Below, piece by piece: positions 42,833 through 51,995 of a stretch of DNA of 64,000 nt. Location of the stretch: NCBI RefSeq assembly GCF_014054725.1, contig NZ_CP059563.1:720868-784867 (forward strand), in the 5' to 3' direction. The stretch's first letter is position 1; each line of letters begins with the position of its first letter. Below the pieces are notes generated by a model. It ran no database searches and had not been told where the DNA came from. It saw only the letters and a program-made list of their open reading frames with translations. The DNA comes from Conchiformibius steedae (GTDB taxonomy: Bacteria; Pseudomonadota; Gammaproteobacteria; Burkholderiales; Neisseriaceae). Position numbers and translations under genes: made by a program.

Positions 42833-43522
42833 ATGAAAACCACTACTTACTCTTTTTCGCCCGCACAGTTAAACAAGGCTTTGTTTTGGCTGGTGTTGTT
42901 TCATATTTCCGTGATTGCTGCCAGTAATTATTTGGTGCAGTTTCCGTTTACCGTTACGCTGCCGAACGGTTACGAAGTGCATTCCACTTGGGGCGCGTTC
43001 AGTTTTCCGTTTATTTTTCTGGCAACGGATTTAACGGTGCGGATTTTTGGCAAACCTTTGGCACGAAAAATTATTTTTTGGGTAATGTTGCCTGCGCTGC
43101 TGCTGTCTTATGTGTTGTCGGTGCTGTTTCACGATGGCGCGTGGACGGGTTGGACGGCGTTGGGCGAGTTTAATTTATTTGTTTTCCGCATTGCGTTGGC
43201 GAGTTTTACCGCTTATGCGGTGGGGCAGTTGCTGGATATTGCGGTGTTTGACCGTTTGCGCCGTTTGCAAACGTGGTGGGTTGCGCCTGCGGCTTCTACG
43301 GTGGTGGGCAACGGTGCGGATACGCTGTTGTTTTTTGCGGTGGCGTTTCACGGCGGCAGCGATGCCTTTATGGCGGCGAATTGGGGGCATATTGCGTGGG
43401 TGGATTATGTGTTTAAGCTGGTGATTGGTACGGCGTTGTTTTTGCCTGCTTATGGTGTGCTGTTGAACTTGCTGACCCGCAAACTGACCGAGCTTCCGCC
43501 TGTGCCTGTGCGTGAAATGTAA
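42833..43522 (+). CDS. yhhQ: Queuosine precursor transporter YhhQ
   Basis: A 229-residue inner-membrane protein of the YhhQ/DUF165 (VUT, QPTR) family that imports preQ0 or preQ1. About six hydrophobic segments; the family phrase WGAFSFPFIFLATDLTVRIFGKPLARKIIFWVMLPALL and the later AAPAASTVVGNGADTLLFFAVAFH are present. It follows queF by 92 bases on the same strand, linking de novo reduction and salvage of the same intermediate. Confidence 0.88.
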   Translation: MKTTTYSFSPAQLNKALFWLVLFHISVIAASNYLVQFPFTVTLPNGYEVHSTWGAFSFPFIFLATDLTVRIFGKPLARKIIFWVMLPALLLSYVLSVLFHDGAWTGWTALGEFNLFVFRIALASFTAYAVGQLLDIAVFDRLRRLQTWWVAPAASTVVGNGADTLLFFAVAFHGGSDAFMAANWGHIAWVDYVFKLVIGTALFLPAYGVLLNLLTRKLTELPPVPVREM

Positions 43523-43591
43523 AGTTATCCAAACCTTTGCCAAACTTCTTTACAATACGCGCCTTTACTTTGCTCAAGAAAGTATCTGTAT

Positions 43592-45082
43592 ATGTATAAC
43601 AAAGACTTAGCTTGTTCGCAGCAGGCAGGGGTTTGGGAAAGCTTACATTGCTCGGTTAATTGGCTCAGCAGCCCTTTGTGGGACGCGCTGGTGTGGATTT
43701 TGTTGGGTGTGGGCTTGTTTTTTACGGTAATGACGGGTTTTGTGCAAATCCGTTTGTTCGGGCGCAGCATCAGCGAAATGAAAGCCAGCCGCCAAAATCC
43801 CAACGACCCGCACGGTATCACGGCGTTTCAGGCGTTTGTAACGGGTTTGGCAAGCCGTGTGGGCACAGGCAATATTGCAGGCGTGGCGATTGCCATTACT
43901 GCAGGCGGGCCGGGTGCGGTGTTTTGGATGTGGCTGACCGCGCTGATTGGCATGAGTTCTGCGTTTGCCGAATCATCGCTGGCGCAGTTGTTTAAAGTGC
44001 GCGACAAAGACAGCGGACAATTTCGCGGCGGACCTGCTTATTACATCACACAGGGCTTGGGACAAAAATGGTTAGGCATGGTGTTTGCTGTCAGCTTAAT
44101 CAGTTGTTTTGGTTTTGTGTTTAATGCCATTCAAGCCAATACCATTACCGCTTCCCTGCAAGCGGCGGCGGGCTTTACTTACGAAGCAGGGCGCGAGCAA
44201 TGGCAGGTTTATACCCACATGCTTGGCGCGGTGCTGGTCATTTTGTCTGCGCCCGTGATTTTTGGCGGTATTCAGCGCATTTCGCGCGTGGCGGAAGCGG
44301 TTGTGCCCCTGATGGCAGGTTTGTATTTGCTGTTGGCGGTATTTGTGATTGTGACCAATCTGCCGTTGTTGCCGAAAGTGTTTGGGTTGATTTTTACCGA
44401 TGCGTTTACCGTTAAAGCCGCAGGTGGCGGATTATTGGGCGGCATGATTTCGCAAGCGATGATGTTGGGGATTAAACGCGGTCTGTTTTCCAACGAAGCG
44501 GGCATGGGTTCTGCGCCCAACGCTGCGGCGGCTGCCGATGTCAAACACCCCGTTTCGCAAGGCATGATTCAAATGCTGGGCGTGTTTGTGGATACCATGA
44601 TTGTGTGTTCCTGCACGGCGTTTATTATTTTGCTGTCTGATGTTTCGGTGGGACAAGGCTTGAGTGGTGTGCAGCTGACTCAAACCGCACTGACCCAGCA
44701 TGTTGGCGTATGGGCGCAGTATTTTCTGGCGTTTATGCTGTTTTTGTTTTGCTTTTCGTCTATTTTGGGTAACTATGCTTACGCCGAATCCAATATGCAG
44801 TTTATCCGCAACAGCACCACAGTGATGACGGTTTTCCGTATGCTGGTGTTGGCGTTTGTGTATTTTGGTGCAGTAAACGAATCTTCGCTGGTGTGGGACA
44901 TGGGCGATTTGACCATGGGCGTGATGGCGTTGATTAACTTGATTGCCATTGCTTTGATGTATAAGCTGGTGTTGCTGCTGTTAAAAGACTATATGGTGAA
45001 GCGCAAACTGGGTAAAGAGCCTGTGTTTAAGCTGTCGGAACACCCTGTGTTGAAACGCAAAATTAAATCGGATATTTGGTAA
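43592..45082 (+). CDS. Sodium:alanine/glycine symporter (AGCS family)
   Basis: A 496-residue inner-membrane amino-acid carrier. About eleven membrane segments; the AGCS signature region GLASRVGTGNIAGVAIAITAGGPGAVFWMW is present, as is IKRGLFSNEAGMGSAPNAAAAADVKHPVSQG in the second half. The N-terminal ~25 residues before the first helix contain two Cys. Poor ribosome site before the ATG (AAGAAAG at some distance). Substrate (Ala or Gly) is inferred from family only. Confidence 0.93.
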   Translation: MYNKDLACSQQAGVWESLHCSVNWLSSPLWDALVWILLGVGLFFTVMTGFVQIRLFGRSISEMKASRQNPNDPHGITAFQAFVTGLASRVGTGNIAGVAIAITAGGPGAVFWMWLTALIGMSSAFAESSLAQLFKVRDKDSGQFRGGPAYYITQGLGQKWLGMVFAVSLISCFGFVFNAIQANTITASLQAAAGFTYEAGREQWQVYTHMLGAVLVILSAPVIFGGIQRISRVAEAVVPLMAGLYLLLAVFVIVTNLPLLPKVFGLIFTDAFTVKAAGGGLLGGMISQAMMLGIKRGLFSNEAGMGSAPNAAAAADVKHPVSQGMIQMLGVFVDTMIVCSCTAFIILLSDVSVGQGLSGVQLTQTALTQHVGVWAQYFLAFMLFLFCFSSILGNYAYAESNMQFIRNSTTVMTVFRMLVLAFVYFGAVNESSLVWDMGDLTMGVMALINLIAIALMYKLVLLLLKDYMVKRKLGKEPVFKLSEHPVLKRKIKSDIW

Positions 45083-45090
45083 TGTAAACA

Positions 45091-45135
45091 ATATGCTGCT
45101 TGAATTCTTTTAATATTCAAGCAGTATATTTTTAT
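45091..45135 (+). terminator. Terminator of the AGCS gene
   Basis: ATATGCTGCTTGAAT / ATTCAAGCAGTATAT stem followed by TTTTTA. Confidence 0.8.
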
Positions 45136-45156
45136 ATAGAAAAAAGCAAGATAAGT

Positions 45157-45190
45157 AAAAACCGCCTAAATTTTCATTTAGGCGGTTTTT
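45157..45190 (-). terminator. Terminator of tRNA-Asn
   Basis: AAAAACCGCCTAAA / TTTAGGCGGTTTTT, perfect 14-bp stem, four bases past the tRNA on the minus strand. Confidence 0.85.
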
Positions 45191-45194
45191 AAAG

Positions 45195-45267
45195 CTCCCC
45201 GAGCTGGGCTCGAACCAGCGACCTGCGGATTAACAGTCCGTCGCTCTACCGACTGAGCTATCGGGGA
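45195..45267 (-). tRNA. tRNA-Asn (GTT), CCA not encoded
   Basis: A 73-nt cloverleaf, acceptor TCCCCGA / TCGGGGA, anticodon loop CTGTTAA. After the discriminator G the DNA reads CTTT, so CCA must be added; the other regular tRNAs in the window encode CCA. Confidence 0.95.
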
Positions 45268-45278
45268 AAGAAGTGTGT

Positions 45279-45306
45279 ATTATAGCTGCTATTAGTAATA
45301 AGTCAA
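45279..45306 (-). promoter_or_regulatory. Promoter of tRNA-Asn
   Basis: Minus strand TTGACT (45301-45306), 16-bp spacer, TATAAT (45279-45284), 12 bases from the tRNA. Confidence 0.7.
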
Positions 45307-45480
45307 AACATTTGTGATAAAAATTTATCATCTGTTTATTTTTAAATGGTATTTAATATTTTTGGTGAGTGTTAAAACAGGTGTTGGAAGGTAAGGGCGT
45401 GTTTTTCGGGCTGTGTAAACGGCTTAAAAATGTTATCATGGCGCGGTTTGATAACTGTTTTGAATAATAAAGTAAAACCC

Positions 45481-47364
45481 ATGATGCCTTTTCGCCAAAA
45501 AGCGGCTTATCCGCTGATTGCCGCCGTGCTTACCCTGATTGCCGCCTGTGCTTCTCAGCCACCCAAGCAGCCAAATGTGTTGAATCCTGTGCCTGCGGGT
45601 GGTTCGCAACCCTTGCCGCCGCAAACAGTGCAGCATTTTCAGTTTAAACCACGCCCTGCCGATTCGGTAGACAAGGTGTTGAACGAATATGCGCGTTTGG
45701 ACGGTTTGTTGGCTGCTGCCAAAGCGGGCGATGATTTTGCCGTAGAGCAGTTTTTGGCGGGCGCGGGGCGCAGTGCCTTGGCGGAAAGTGTCCGCAACGA
45801 GTGGTTGAAGAGTTTGGGCGTGCGCGGCTTTGCCGATAAGTTCAAACAGCAATACGCGCTGCTTGAGCCTGAAGGACGCAGCCGTGAAAACCGTTGTTAT
45901 GCACACGGTTTTGGTTTGGAAAACGATGCGGCGTTTGTGGATGCGTTGTTGTGGGAAACGGGGCGTTTGCCTGCGGGCTGTAATATGCTGTTGCAACAAC
46001 GTGCTTTGGCGGGCGCATTGGATACAGACAAGGCGTGGCGGCGGGTGCGCGGGCTGATTGCGGAAAACCAAATCAGTGATGCGCGGGCATTGGCAGCGGC
46101 GTTGGGCAGTCCTTTAGACGGCGGCGCGGGGCAGGGGGCACAGGAAAACCTGTTGATTGGCATTATTGGTGCGGCGGCGCAAAAAAGCGGCGATGCGGCG
46201 GCGCGTTTGTCGGCGTTGTCGGGCAGTTTGAGCCGTGAGCAGGCAGGTTTTGCGTGGGCAGTACTGGGAACGGTGCAGGCGCGTAGTCAAAATATGCATG
46301 TGGCATTGAGCTATTTCCGCAATGCCGACCGCCGCCAAATGACCAAAGACCAATTGGAATGGTATGCCCGTGCTGCTTTGCGGGTGTATGATTGGCGCGA
46401 ACTGGCAAGCGTGATTGAGTCCATGCCCGCCGATTTGCAGAAAGATTCGGCGTGGCTGTATTGGTTGGGACGCAGCTATGCCGCCGCAGGGCGCAACGCC
46501 GATGCACAAAAACTGTATGCCCGCGCCGCGCAAACAGGGCGTAATTTTTATGCGGTATTGGCAACCGAAGAATTGGGCGGACGTGTCAACGCGAAAAACA
46601 ATGTGGCGGATGCCACCGATGCTGCGGTACGGACGATGTCGCAAGATGGCGCATTGCAGCGTGCCTTAACCCTGTTCCGCACCGCCCAGCAAAGCGGCGA
46701 TTGGAAAATGCGCCGTCAGGCACAGGCAGAATGGCGTTATGCCATACGCGGCATGAACGAAGCCACCATGTTGGCAGCCGCGCAGTTGGCGATGAACAAT
46801 CAGTTTTACGAAATGGCGATTAACACCGCCGAACGCACCGACCAACTGCTCAATTACCGTTTGCGCTATATCTCGCCGTTCCGTGACCAAGTGATGAATT
46901 ATTCCGCACAGGCAGGTGTGGATCCCGCTTGGGTGTACGGGCTGATTCGTCAGGAAAGCCGTTTTATGATTGGCGCGCAATCCAGCGTGGGCGCACAAGG
47001 CTTGATGCAGGTAATGCCTGCCACCGCACAAATGATTGCGCGAAAAATCGGTATGCCCAGCAGCGAGTTGTACACCATTGATGGCAATATCCGCATGGGA
47101 ACGTGGTATATGGCAGATGCCCGCCGCAGCCTGCAAAACAATGCCGTGCTGGCAACCGCAGGTTATAACGCAGGTCCCGGACGCGCCCGCCGCTGGCAGG
47201 CATCGCAGCCCTTGGAAGGCGCAGTGTATGCCGAAACCATTCCCTTTACCGAAACCCGCGATTATGTGAAAAAAGTGATGACCAATGCCGTGTATTACGC
47301 TGCCTTATTCGGTCAGCCGAACACTTCATTAAAACAACGCATGGGAACGATTCCCGCGCGTTAA
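45481..47364 (+). CDS. slt: Soluble-type lytic murein transglycosylase (Slt/LtgA-like lipoprotein)
   Basis: Cuts the glycan strand of peptidoglycan, releasing 1,6-anhydro-muropeptides. The 627-residue protein has a lipoprotein signal (LTLIAACASQ), a long superhelical alpha domain built of helical repeats (about residues 60-450), and the C-terminal SLT domain with the catalytic Glu492 in GLIRQESRFM, then SSVGAQGLMQVMPATA and ATAGYNAGPGRARRW. LtgA of Neisseria is the closest type known. ATG 45481 (or 45484) chosen because the signal follows at once; earlier starts lie in the promoter region. Confidence 0.92.
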   Translation: MMPFRQKAAYPLIAAVLTLIAACASQPPKQPNVLNPVPAGGSQPLPPQTVQHFQFKPRPADSVDKVLNEYARLDGLLAAAKAGDDFAVEQFLAGAGRSALAESVRNEWLKSLGVRGFADKFKQQYALLEPEGRSRENRCYAHGFGLENDAAFVDALLWETGRLPAGCNMLLQQRALAGALDTDKAWRRVRGLIAENQISDARALAAALGSPLDGGAGQGAQENLLIGIIGAAAQKSGDAAARLSALSGSLSREQAGFAWAVLGTVQARSQNMHVALSYFRNADRRQMTKDQLEWYARAALRVYDWRELASVIESMPADLQKDSAWLYWLGRSYAAAGRNADAQKLYARAAQTGRNFYAVLATEELGGRVNAKNNVADATDAAVRTMSQDGALQRALTLFRTAQQSGDWKMRRQAQAEWRYAIRGMNEATMLAAAQLAMNNQFYEMAINTAERTDQLLNYRLRYISPFRDQVMNYSAQAGVDPAWVYGLIRQESRFMIGAQSSVGAQGLMQVMPATAQMIARKIGMPSSELYTIDGNIRMGTWYMADARRSLQNNAVLATAGYNAGPGRARRWQASQPLEGAVYAETIPFTETRDYVKKVMTNAVYYAALFGQPNTSLKQRMGTIPAR

Positions 47365-47523
47365 GGCATTATGCTTGTTTCTGCATTATCTTTGCTTTAA
47401 TATCCGATATTTGGCAGAATCGTATGGGTTCTGCCCCATGCGGTTTGACAACATTATTTTGACTATTTAACCCCTTGGTCTGTCCCGATTCCGCCCAAGC
47501 AGACCAATAACAACTTAAACCCG

Positions 47524-49023
47524 ATGACAATGAACACTTCCTTAAAAACCATTGCTTTAGCCGTAGCCTTTGCCGTGTGTGCCGCAAGCTGCAGCAAAGG
47601 CGAAAAAGCCGATAAAAACCAAACTGCTACCGCTTCCCAACCCAAAGGCGAGTTTGTTAAGCCTGTTGCCCCCGAAAACAAAAACGGCGTGAATATGCTG
47701 TTGCCCGATTTCGCCCAGCTGGTGGCGCAAGAAGGTGGTTCGGTGGTGCATATTGAAGCCTATCGCGAAGCCGCGCTGCCGACATCTGAAGGCATACCCG
47801 ATGCCGCGCAAGGCGATGACCCGTTTTATGAATTTTTTAAACGGCTGCTGCCTAACCAGCCCGATTTGTCGGATGGCGAAGAGGGTGACGATTGGAATTT
47901 CGGTTCGGGCGTGATTATCAGCGCAGACGGACATATTTTAACCAATGCCCATGTGGTTAAAGGTTTGGACGCGATTAAAGTGACCCTGAACGATAAGCGC
48001 GAATACACCGCTTCCGTGATTGGTGCAGACGAAAAATCCGATATTGCCCTGTTAAAAATCAATGCGGCGGATTTGCCTGTTGCCAAAATCGGCAATCCCA
48101 AAGAGCTGAAATCGGGCGAGTGGGTGGCGGCGATTGGTGCGCCATTTGGTTTTGACAACAGTATTACAGCGGGCATTGTGTCGGCGAAAGGTCGCAGTCT
48201 GCCCGATGAAAGCTATACGCCGTTTATTCAAACCGATGTGGCGATTAACCCCGGTAATTCGGGTGGGCCGCTGTTTAATCTGAATGGTCAGGTGGTGGGT
48301 ATCAACTCGCAAATTTACAGCCGCAGCGGCGGATTTATGGGGATTTCGTTTGCCATTCCGATTGATGTGGCAATGAATGTGGCAGAGCAGCTGAAGAAAA
48401 GCGGTAAGGTACAGCGCGGACAATTGGGCGTGGTGATTCAGGAAGTGAGCTTTGATTTATCCAAATCTTTTGGTTTGGAAAAACCCGTGGGCGCGTTGGT
48501 GGCAAATGTGTTGCCCGACAGCCCCGCCGCCAAGGGTGGTGTGCAGAGTGGCGATATTATCCACAGCGTAAACGGCGAAAACATCCGTTCGTCCAGCGAA
48601 TTACCGATGGCAATCGGCGGTTTGGCACCGGGCAGCCAAGTGTTGTTGGGCATTTGGCGCAAGGGCAAGGAAACGCAAGCCACGGTGGTGTTGGGTGCGG
48701 TAGATGACGGCACTCAGGCTACGGGCAAAGCAGACAAACTGCCGCCTGTAGGCAACCGTGTTGGCACGTTTGAAGTGAAAGAAGCAGGTTTGCAATTAAC
48801 AGTGGCTGCCAACGGCAATGTGCGCGAGCTGGTGGTGCATCAGGCAACGGGTTCGGCATTGCGTGCAGGTTTCAGACGTGGCGATATTATCCGTGAAATC
48901 AGCGGGGTGCGTGTAGATAGCGAAGAAGCCTTCCGTGCAGCGGTGCAGGGCAAAGGTAAAAACCTGCCTGTGCTGGTGCAACGTGGCAATAATCTGGTGT
49001 TTCTTGCCTTGGTGATGCCTTAA
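47524..49023 (+). CDS. htrA: Periplasmic serine protease HtrA/DegP (Do family), lipoprotein-like signal
   Basis: A 499-residue chaperone-protease of the cell envelope. Catalytic triad: His143 in TNAHVVKG, Asp173 in KSDIALLK, Ser246 in NPGNSGGPLF. Two PDZ domains follow (about 290-390 and 405-499), the first with KPVGALVANVLPDSPAAKGGVQSGDIIHSVNG. The signal ends VCAASCSKGEK, a plausible lipobox with Cys23, so the protease may be membrane-tethered rather than free. ATG 47524 or 47530 both possible. Confidence 0.93.
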   Translation: MTMNTSLKTIALAVAFAVCAASCSKGEKADKNQTATASQPKGEFVKPVAPENKNGVNMLLPDFAQLVAQEGGSVVHIEAYREAALPTSEGIPDAAQGDDPFYEFFKRLLPNQPDLSDGEEGDDWNFGSGVIISADGHILTNAHVVKGLDAIKVTLNDKREYTASVIGADEKSDIALLKINAADLPVAKIGNPKELKSGEWVAAIGAPFGFDNSITAGIVSAKGRSLPDESYTPFIQTDVAINPGNSGGPLFNLNGQVVGINSQIYSRSGGFMGISFAIPIDVAMNVAEQLKKSGKVQRGQLGVVIQEVSFDLSKSFGLEKPVGALVANVLPDSPAAKGGVQSGDIIHSVNGENIRSSSELPMAIGGLAPGSQVLLGIWRKGKETQATVVLGAVDDGTQATGKADKLPPVGNRVGTFEVKEAGLQLTVAANGNVRELVVHQATGSALRAGFRRGDIIREISGVRVDSEEAFRAAVQGKGKNLPVLVQRGNNLVFLALVMP

Positions 49024-49040
49024 CTTATTTGATTAATTGG

Positions 49041-49087
49041 AATTTAAAGTAGTTTGAACTGGTGTTTAAACTACTTTAAAATTTTTG
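49041..49087 (+). terminator. Terminator after htrA
   Basis: AATTTAAAGTAGTTT / AAACTACTTTAAAATT, a long AT stem with TTTTT at the end, directly before the restriction gene. Confidence 0.7.
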
Positions 49088-49096
49088 GAGCTAAAA

Positions 49097-49717
49097 ATGT
49101 CGAGTTTTGAGAACCAAGAGCTTGCTATTTTTAATAAGGGCAACTTTCAACCATTGAATCGCGAGTTCATGACAGCTACCCATCTTGCCCTTGAACCCAT
49201 TGTTGCTATTCAAAAGCAATATCAAAAAATGGATGGCGATACTTTTCTGAATGAATTTAAAGATAGTGTTGTTGCGGCGCATTTGGATTTTGATTTGGTT
49301 AATATTGAAAAACATGGATTTGATGCGAAAAAATCCGTAGAGAATAATATTTTCTTGGAGATAAAACAGGTTTCTGCGACCAGTAAAACTTGGCAGGCAA
49401 CTTTTAATGATACCAATGAGGAAAAAGCCAATGCTTTTATGGATTGCAAGACTTTTCTGGCAGTAGGTATCTGGCATGGTTTGTCGGAATTGCAATGTAT
49501 TATTTATGGACAGCATCCTCAAATTGGAGAATATCTATTGAAACGTGTTAGGGCTGTTCAAAACTCTTCAACACGATCTACGCAAAATATTGATGTTAAA
49601 AAATTAGTCAAAGATTACGGTTTTCGTATCCTGCCTGTTCGTGATAGTGATTCAGTAAGGCAAATCTTCCGCTTAAAATTTACAGGTCAGGATTGGTGGA
49701 GTGATGCAATTCAATAG
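49097..49717 (+). CDS. Putative type II restriction endonuclease (PD-(D/E)xK)
   Basis: A 206-residue AT-rich protein with no recognised name. It immediately precedes, and overlaps by 14 bases, an adenine methyltransferase gene, the usual place for the cognate nuclease. A PD-(D/E)xK-like core is visible: D76 in HGFDAKK, then FLEIKQVS with E88-x-K90, preceded by an acidic helix (TFLNEFKDSVVAAHLDFDL) that could supply the first acid. GGAG lies before ATG 49097; TTG 49085 is an alternative. The recognition site cannot be guessed. Confidence 0.68.
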   Translation: MSSFENQELAIFNKGNFQPLNREFMTATHLALEPIVAIQKQYQKMDGDTFLNEFKDSVVAAHLDFDLVNIEKHGFDAKKSVENNIFLEIKQVSATSKTWQATFNDTNEEKANAFMDCKTFLAVGIWHGLSELQCIIYGQHPQIGEYLLKRVRAVQNSSTRSTQNIDVKKLVKDYGFRILPVRDSDSVRQIFRLKFTGQDWWSDAIQ

Positions 49718-50897
49718 ACTTTACAGTATGGCGGCGGAACAATTTCTTCCTTTACTTGATAACAGTAGTATCAATATGATTTATATTGACCCGCCCTATA
49801 ATACCCAGTCCAAGCAATTTGAATATAATGATAGTTGTAGTGATTGGGAAATTTTTATAGAACCTTTATTGCATCAAGCTAGGGATAAATTGCGTGAAGA
49901 TGGCTGTATTTTCATCTCTATTGATGATAATCAAATGGTTGAGTTACGTCAAATGGGAAACAAAGTTTTTGGCAAAGACAATTTTCTAGGTATGTTGATT
50001 ACACGCCAAGCAACCAGAAGTAATGCTAAACATATTAATGTTATACATGAATACATTGTTGCCTATGCTAAAAATAAGAAGCTTTGTCCGAAATTTGAAA
50101 TGGATAGGATTCAAATTCCATTTTATCGTGAGGTTATTTTAAACTTAAGTGCCGAAGTTAAAAAATGTTTCCAACTGAAGGGTATTGAAGAAGCCAATCT
50201 TTTACTCAAAGAAAAATTAAAAGAGTATGAAAATATTGATGAATTTAGCTGGATAAGAAATTATTCCATTGTTGATGAATTGGGACAAATTTGTTTTGCT
50301 AAAGATTTATCTGTACCGTCACCGCCGAATAAATTGGTTATAGAAGAAATTGGTTTGCATTTAGAGCCTTTGAAAACAAGGGGGTGGTCGTCAAAAGAGA
50401 AGTTTATTCAGTTACACCAAACGAATCGTTTAATTTTTAAAAATGGTCGTCCCTATGAAAAGCATCTTTTGCAAGAAAGTAAAGACAGTGCGATGAGTAT
50501 CCTTAATTTCTATTCCAGACAAGGTAAGCATGATTTGGAAAAATTAGGTATGGGGCATTTGTTTAAGACGGCAAAACCTGTTGAGATGATTAAATATTTA
50601 GTAAAGCTATCTACTTCTGAAAACGATGTAATATTAGATTTTTTTGCAGGAAGTGGTACAACTGCACAAGCAGTTATTGAGTGTAATTTGGAAGAAAAAA
50701 GTAATCGGAAATTTATTTTATGCCAAATTCCCGAGAAAATTAAAAATAATCAGGCAGCGGTTAATTATATGTTGCAGAATGGCTATTCCGATACAATTGA
50801 TGGCATTGCGCAAATGCGCCTTGACCGTTTGAGAAGTGAATATGGTCTAAATGAGGCTTTTTTACTTTCTGAACAACAGTCTTCTTTCCATTTTTAG
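49704..50897 (+). CDS. DNA N6-adenine methyltransferase (beta class)
   Basis: A 397-residue methyltransferase. Motif IV DPPY is at residues 29-32 (IDPPYNTQSKQFEYND), and the SAM-binding motif I FFAGSGTT at 313-320, so the order is IV before I, the beta class used by many type II and type III enzymes. The region between (residues about 120-290) carries the target recognition domain. It is far shorter than type III Mod and no Res gene is present, so a simple type II pair with the upstream gene is most likely. Strongly AT-rich versus the flanking core genes. Confidence 0.88.
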   Translation: MQFNRLYSMAAEQFLPLLDNSSINMIYIDPPYNTQSKQFEYNDSCSDWEIFIEPLLHQARDKLREDGCIFISIDDNQMVELRQMGNKVFGKDNFLGMLITRQATRSNAKHINVIHEYIVAYAKNKKLCPKFEMDRIQIPFYREVILNLSAEVKKCFQLKGIEEANLLLKEKLKEYENIDEFSWIRNYSIVDELGQICFAKDLSVPSPPNKLVIEEIGLHLEPLKTRGWSSKEKFIQLHQTNRLIFKNGRPYEKHLLQESKDSAMSILNFYSRQGKHDLEKLGMGHLFKTAKPVEMIKYLVKLSTSENDVILDFFAGSGTTAQAVIECNLEEKSNRKFILCQIPEKIKNNQAAVNYMLQNGYSDTIDGIAQMRLDRLRSEYGLNEAFLLSEQQSSFHF

Positions 50898-50915
50898 ATC
50901 GTTAAAATTTGAAAT

Positions 50916-51995
50916 ATGTATACTTCTTTACCGCGTGGCGCGATTATGGCTGATGTGGCGGCTGATGTGTTAAGTGCGGACGACCGCACCCGTTTGCTTG
51001 ACCCCGCCATTGGCGGCGTGATTTTATTCCGCCGCAATTTTAAAAATATTCAACAGTTAAAACAATTGATTGCTGATATTAAATCCCTGCGTTCGCCCGA
51101 ACTGATTGTTGCGGTGGACCACGAAGGCGGGCGCGTGCAGCGTTTTATTGACGGATTTACCCGCTTACCTGCAATGCGTGTATTTGGCGAGATTTGGGAC
51201 AAGCAGGGCGCAGCCGCTGCCGAGCAGTTGGCGGAACAAACAGGTTGGGTGTTGGCGACCGAATTGGCGGCTTGCGGTGTGGATTTGTCGTTTACGCCCG
51301 TGCTGGATTTGGATTGGGGCAACTGCGCCGTGATTGGCAACCGCAGTTTTCACGCCGATGCCGAAGTGGTTTCCGCGTTGGCGTTGGCATTGCAAAAGGG
51401 TTTGAACCGTGGCGGTATGAAATCCTGCGGCAAGCATTTTCCGGGACATGGTTTTGTGGCGGGCGACAGCCACCACGTTTTGCCTGAAGATACGCGTAGT
51501 TTGGCGCAATTGGCAGCCGATTTGCAGCCGTTTCGGGATTTGGCGGCGGCTGGTATGGCGGCGGTAATGCCTGCCCATGTGGTTTATCCTGCGGTAGATG
51601 CACAGCCTGCGGGCTTTTCCGCCTATTGGCTGCAAACGGTGTTGCGCGGCGACTGCGCTTTTGACGGTGTGATTTTTTCAGACGATTTAACCATGGAAGG
51701 CGCGTGCAGTGCGGGTGGTATCCGCGAACGGGCGCGTTTGGCGTTTGCGGCGGGGTGCGATATTGTGCTGGTATGCAACCGTCCTGATTTGGTTGATGAA
51801 TTGCGCCAAGATTTTCACACCCCCAATAATCCGCATTTGGCGGCGCGTTGGCAGAATATGGCGTGTGCTTTGTCGCCTGAACAGGCGCAAGCGGTATTGG
51901 CAACGGCGGAATTTCAAGCGGCACAACAAACGGTTACCCGTTTGTCCACACCCAAAGACACGGCAGGCGGGGTGAAAGTGGGCGAAGCGTTTTAA
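50916..51995 (+). CDS. nagZ: Beta-N-acetylhexosaminidase NagZ
   Basis: Cytoplasmic cell-wall recycling enzyme that removes GlcNAc from anhydro-muropeptides, so it works downstream of Slt in this window. The 359-residue GH3 protein begins LPRGAIMADVAADVL and has VAVDHEGGRVQRF, the KHFPGHG and GDSHH loop with catalytic His, and the nucleophile Asp in SDDLTMEGA. The ribosome site is weak. It converges with scpA, their stop codons overlapping by four bases. Confidence 0.93.
   Translation: MYTSLPRGAIMADVAADVLSADDRTRLLDPAIGGVILFRRNFKNIQQLKQLIADIKSLRSPELIVAVDHEGGRVQRFIDGFTRLPAMRVFGEIWDKQGAAAAEQLAEQTGWVLATELAACGVDLSFTPVLDLDWGNCAVIGNRSFHADAEVVSALALALQKGLNRGGMKSCGKHFPGHGFVAGDSHHVLPEDTRSLAQLAADLQPFRDLAAAGMAAVMPAHVVYPAVDAQPAGFSAYWLQTVLRGDCAFDGVIFSDDLTMEGACSAGGIRERARLAFAAGCDIVLVCNRPDLVDELRQDFHTPNNPHLAARWQNMACALSPEQAQAVLATAEFQAAQQTVTRLSTPKDTAGGVKVGEAF

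Noticed and set aside
49704..50897. Type III Mod gene
   Set aside because: Too short (397 residues) and no Res helicase gene follows; nagZ is next.
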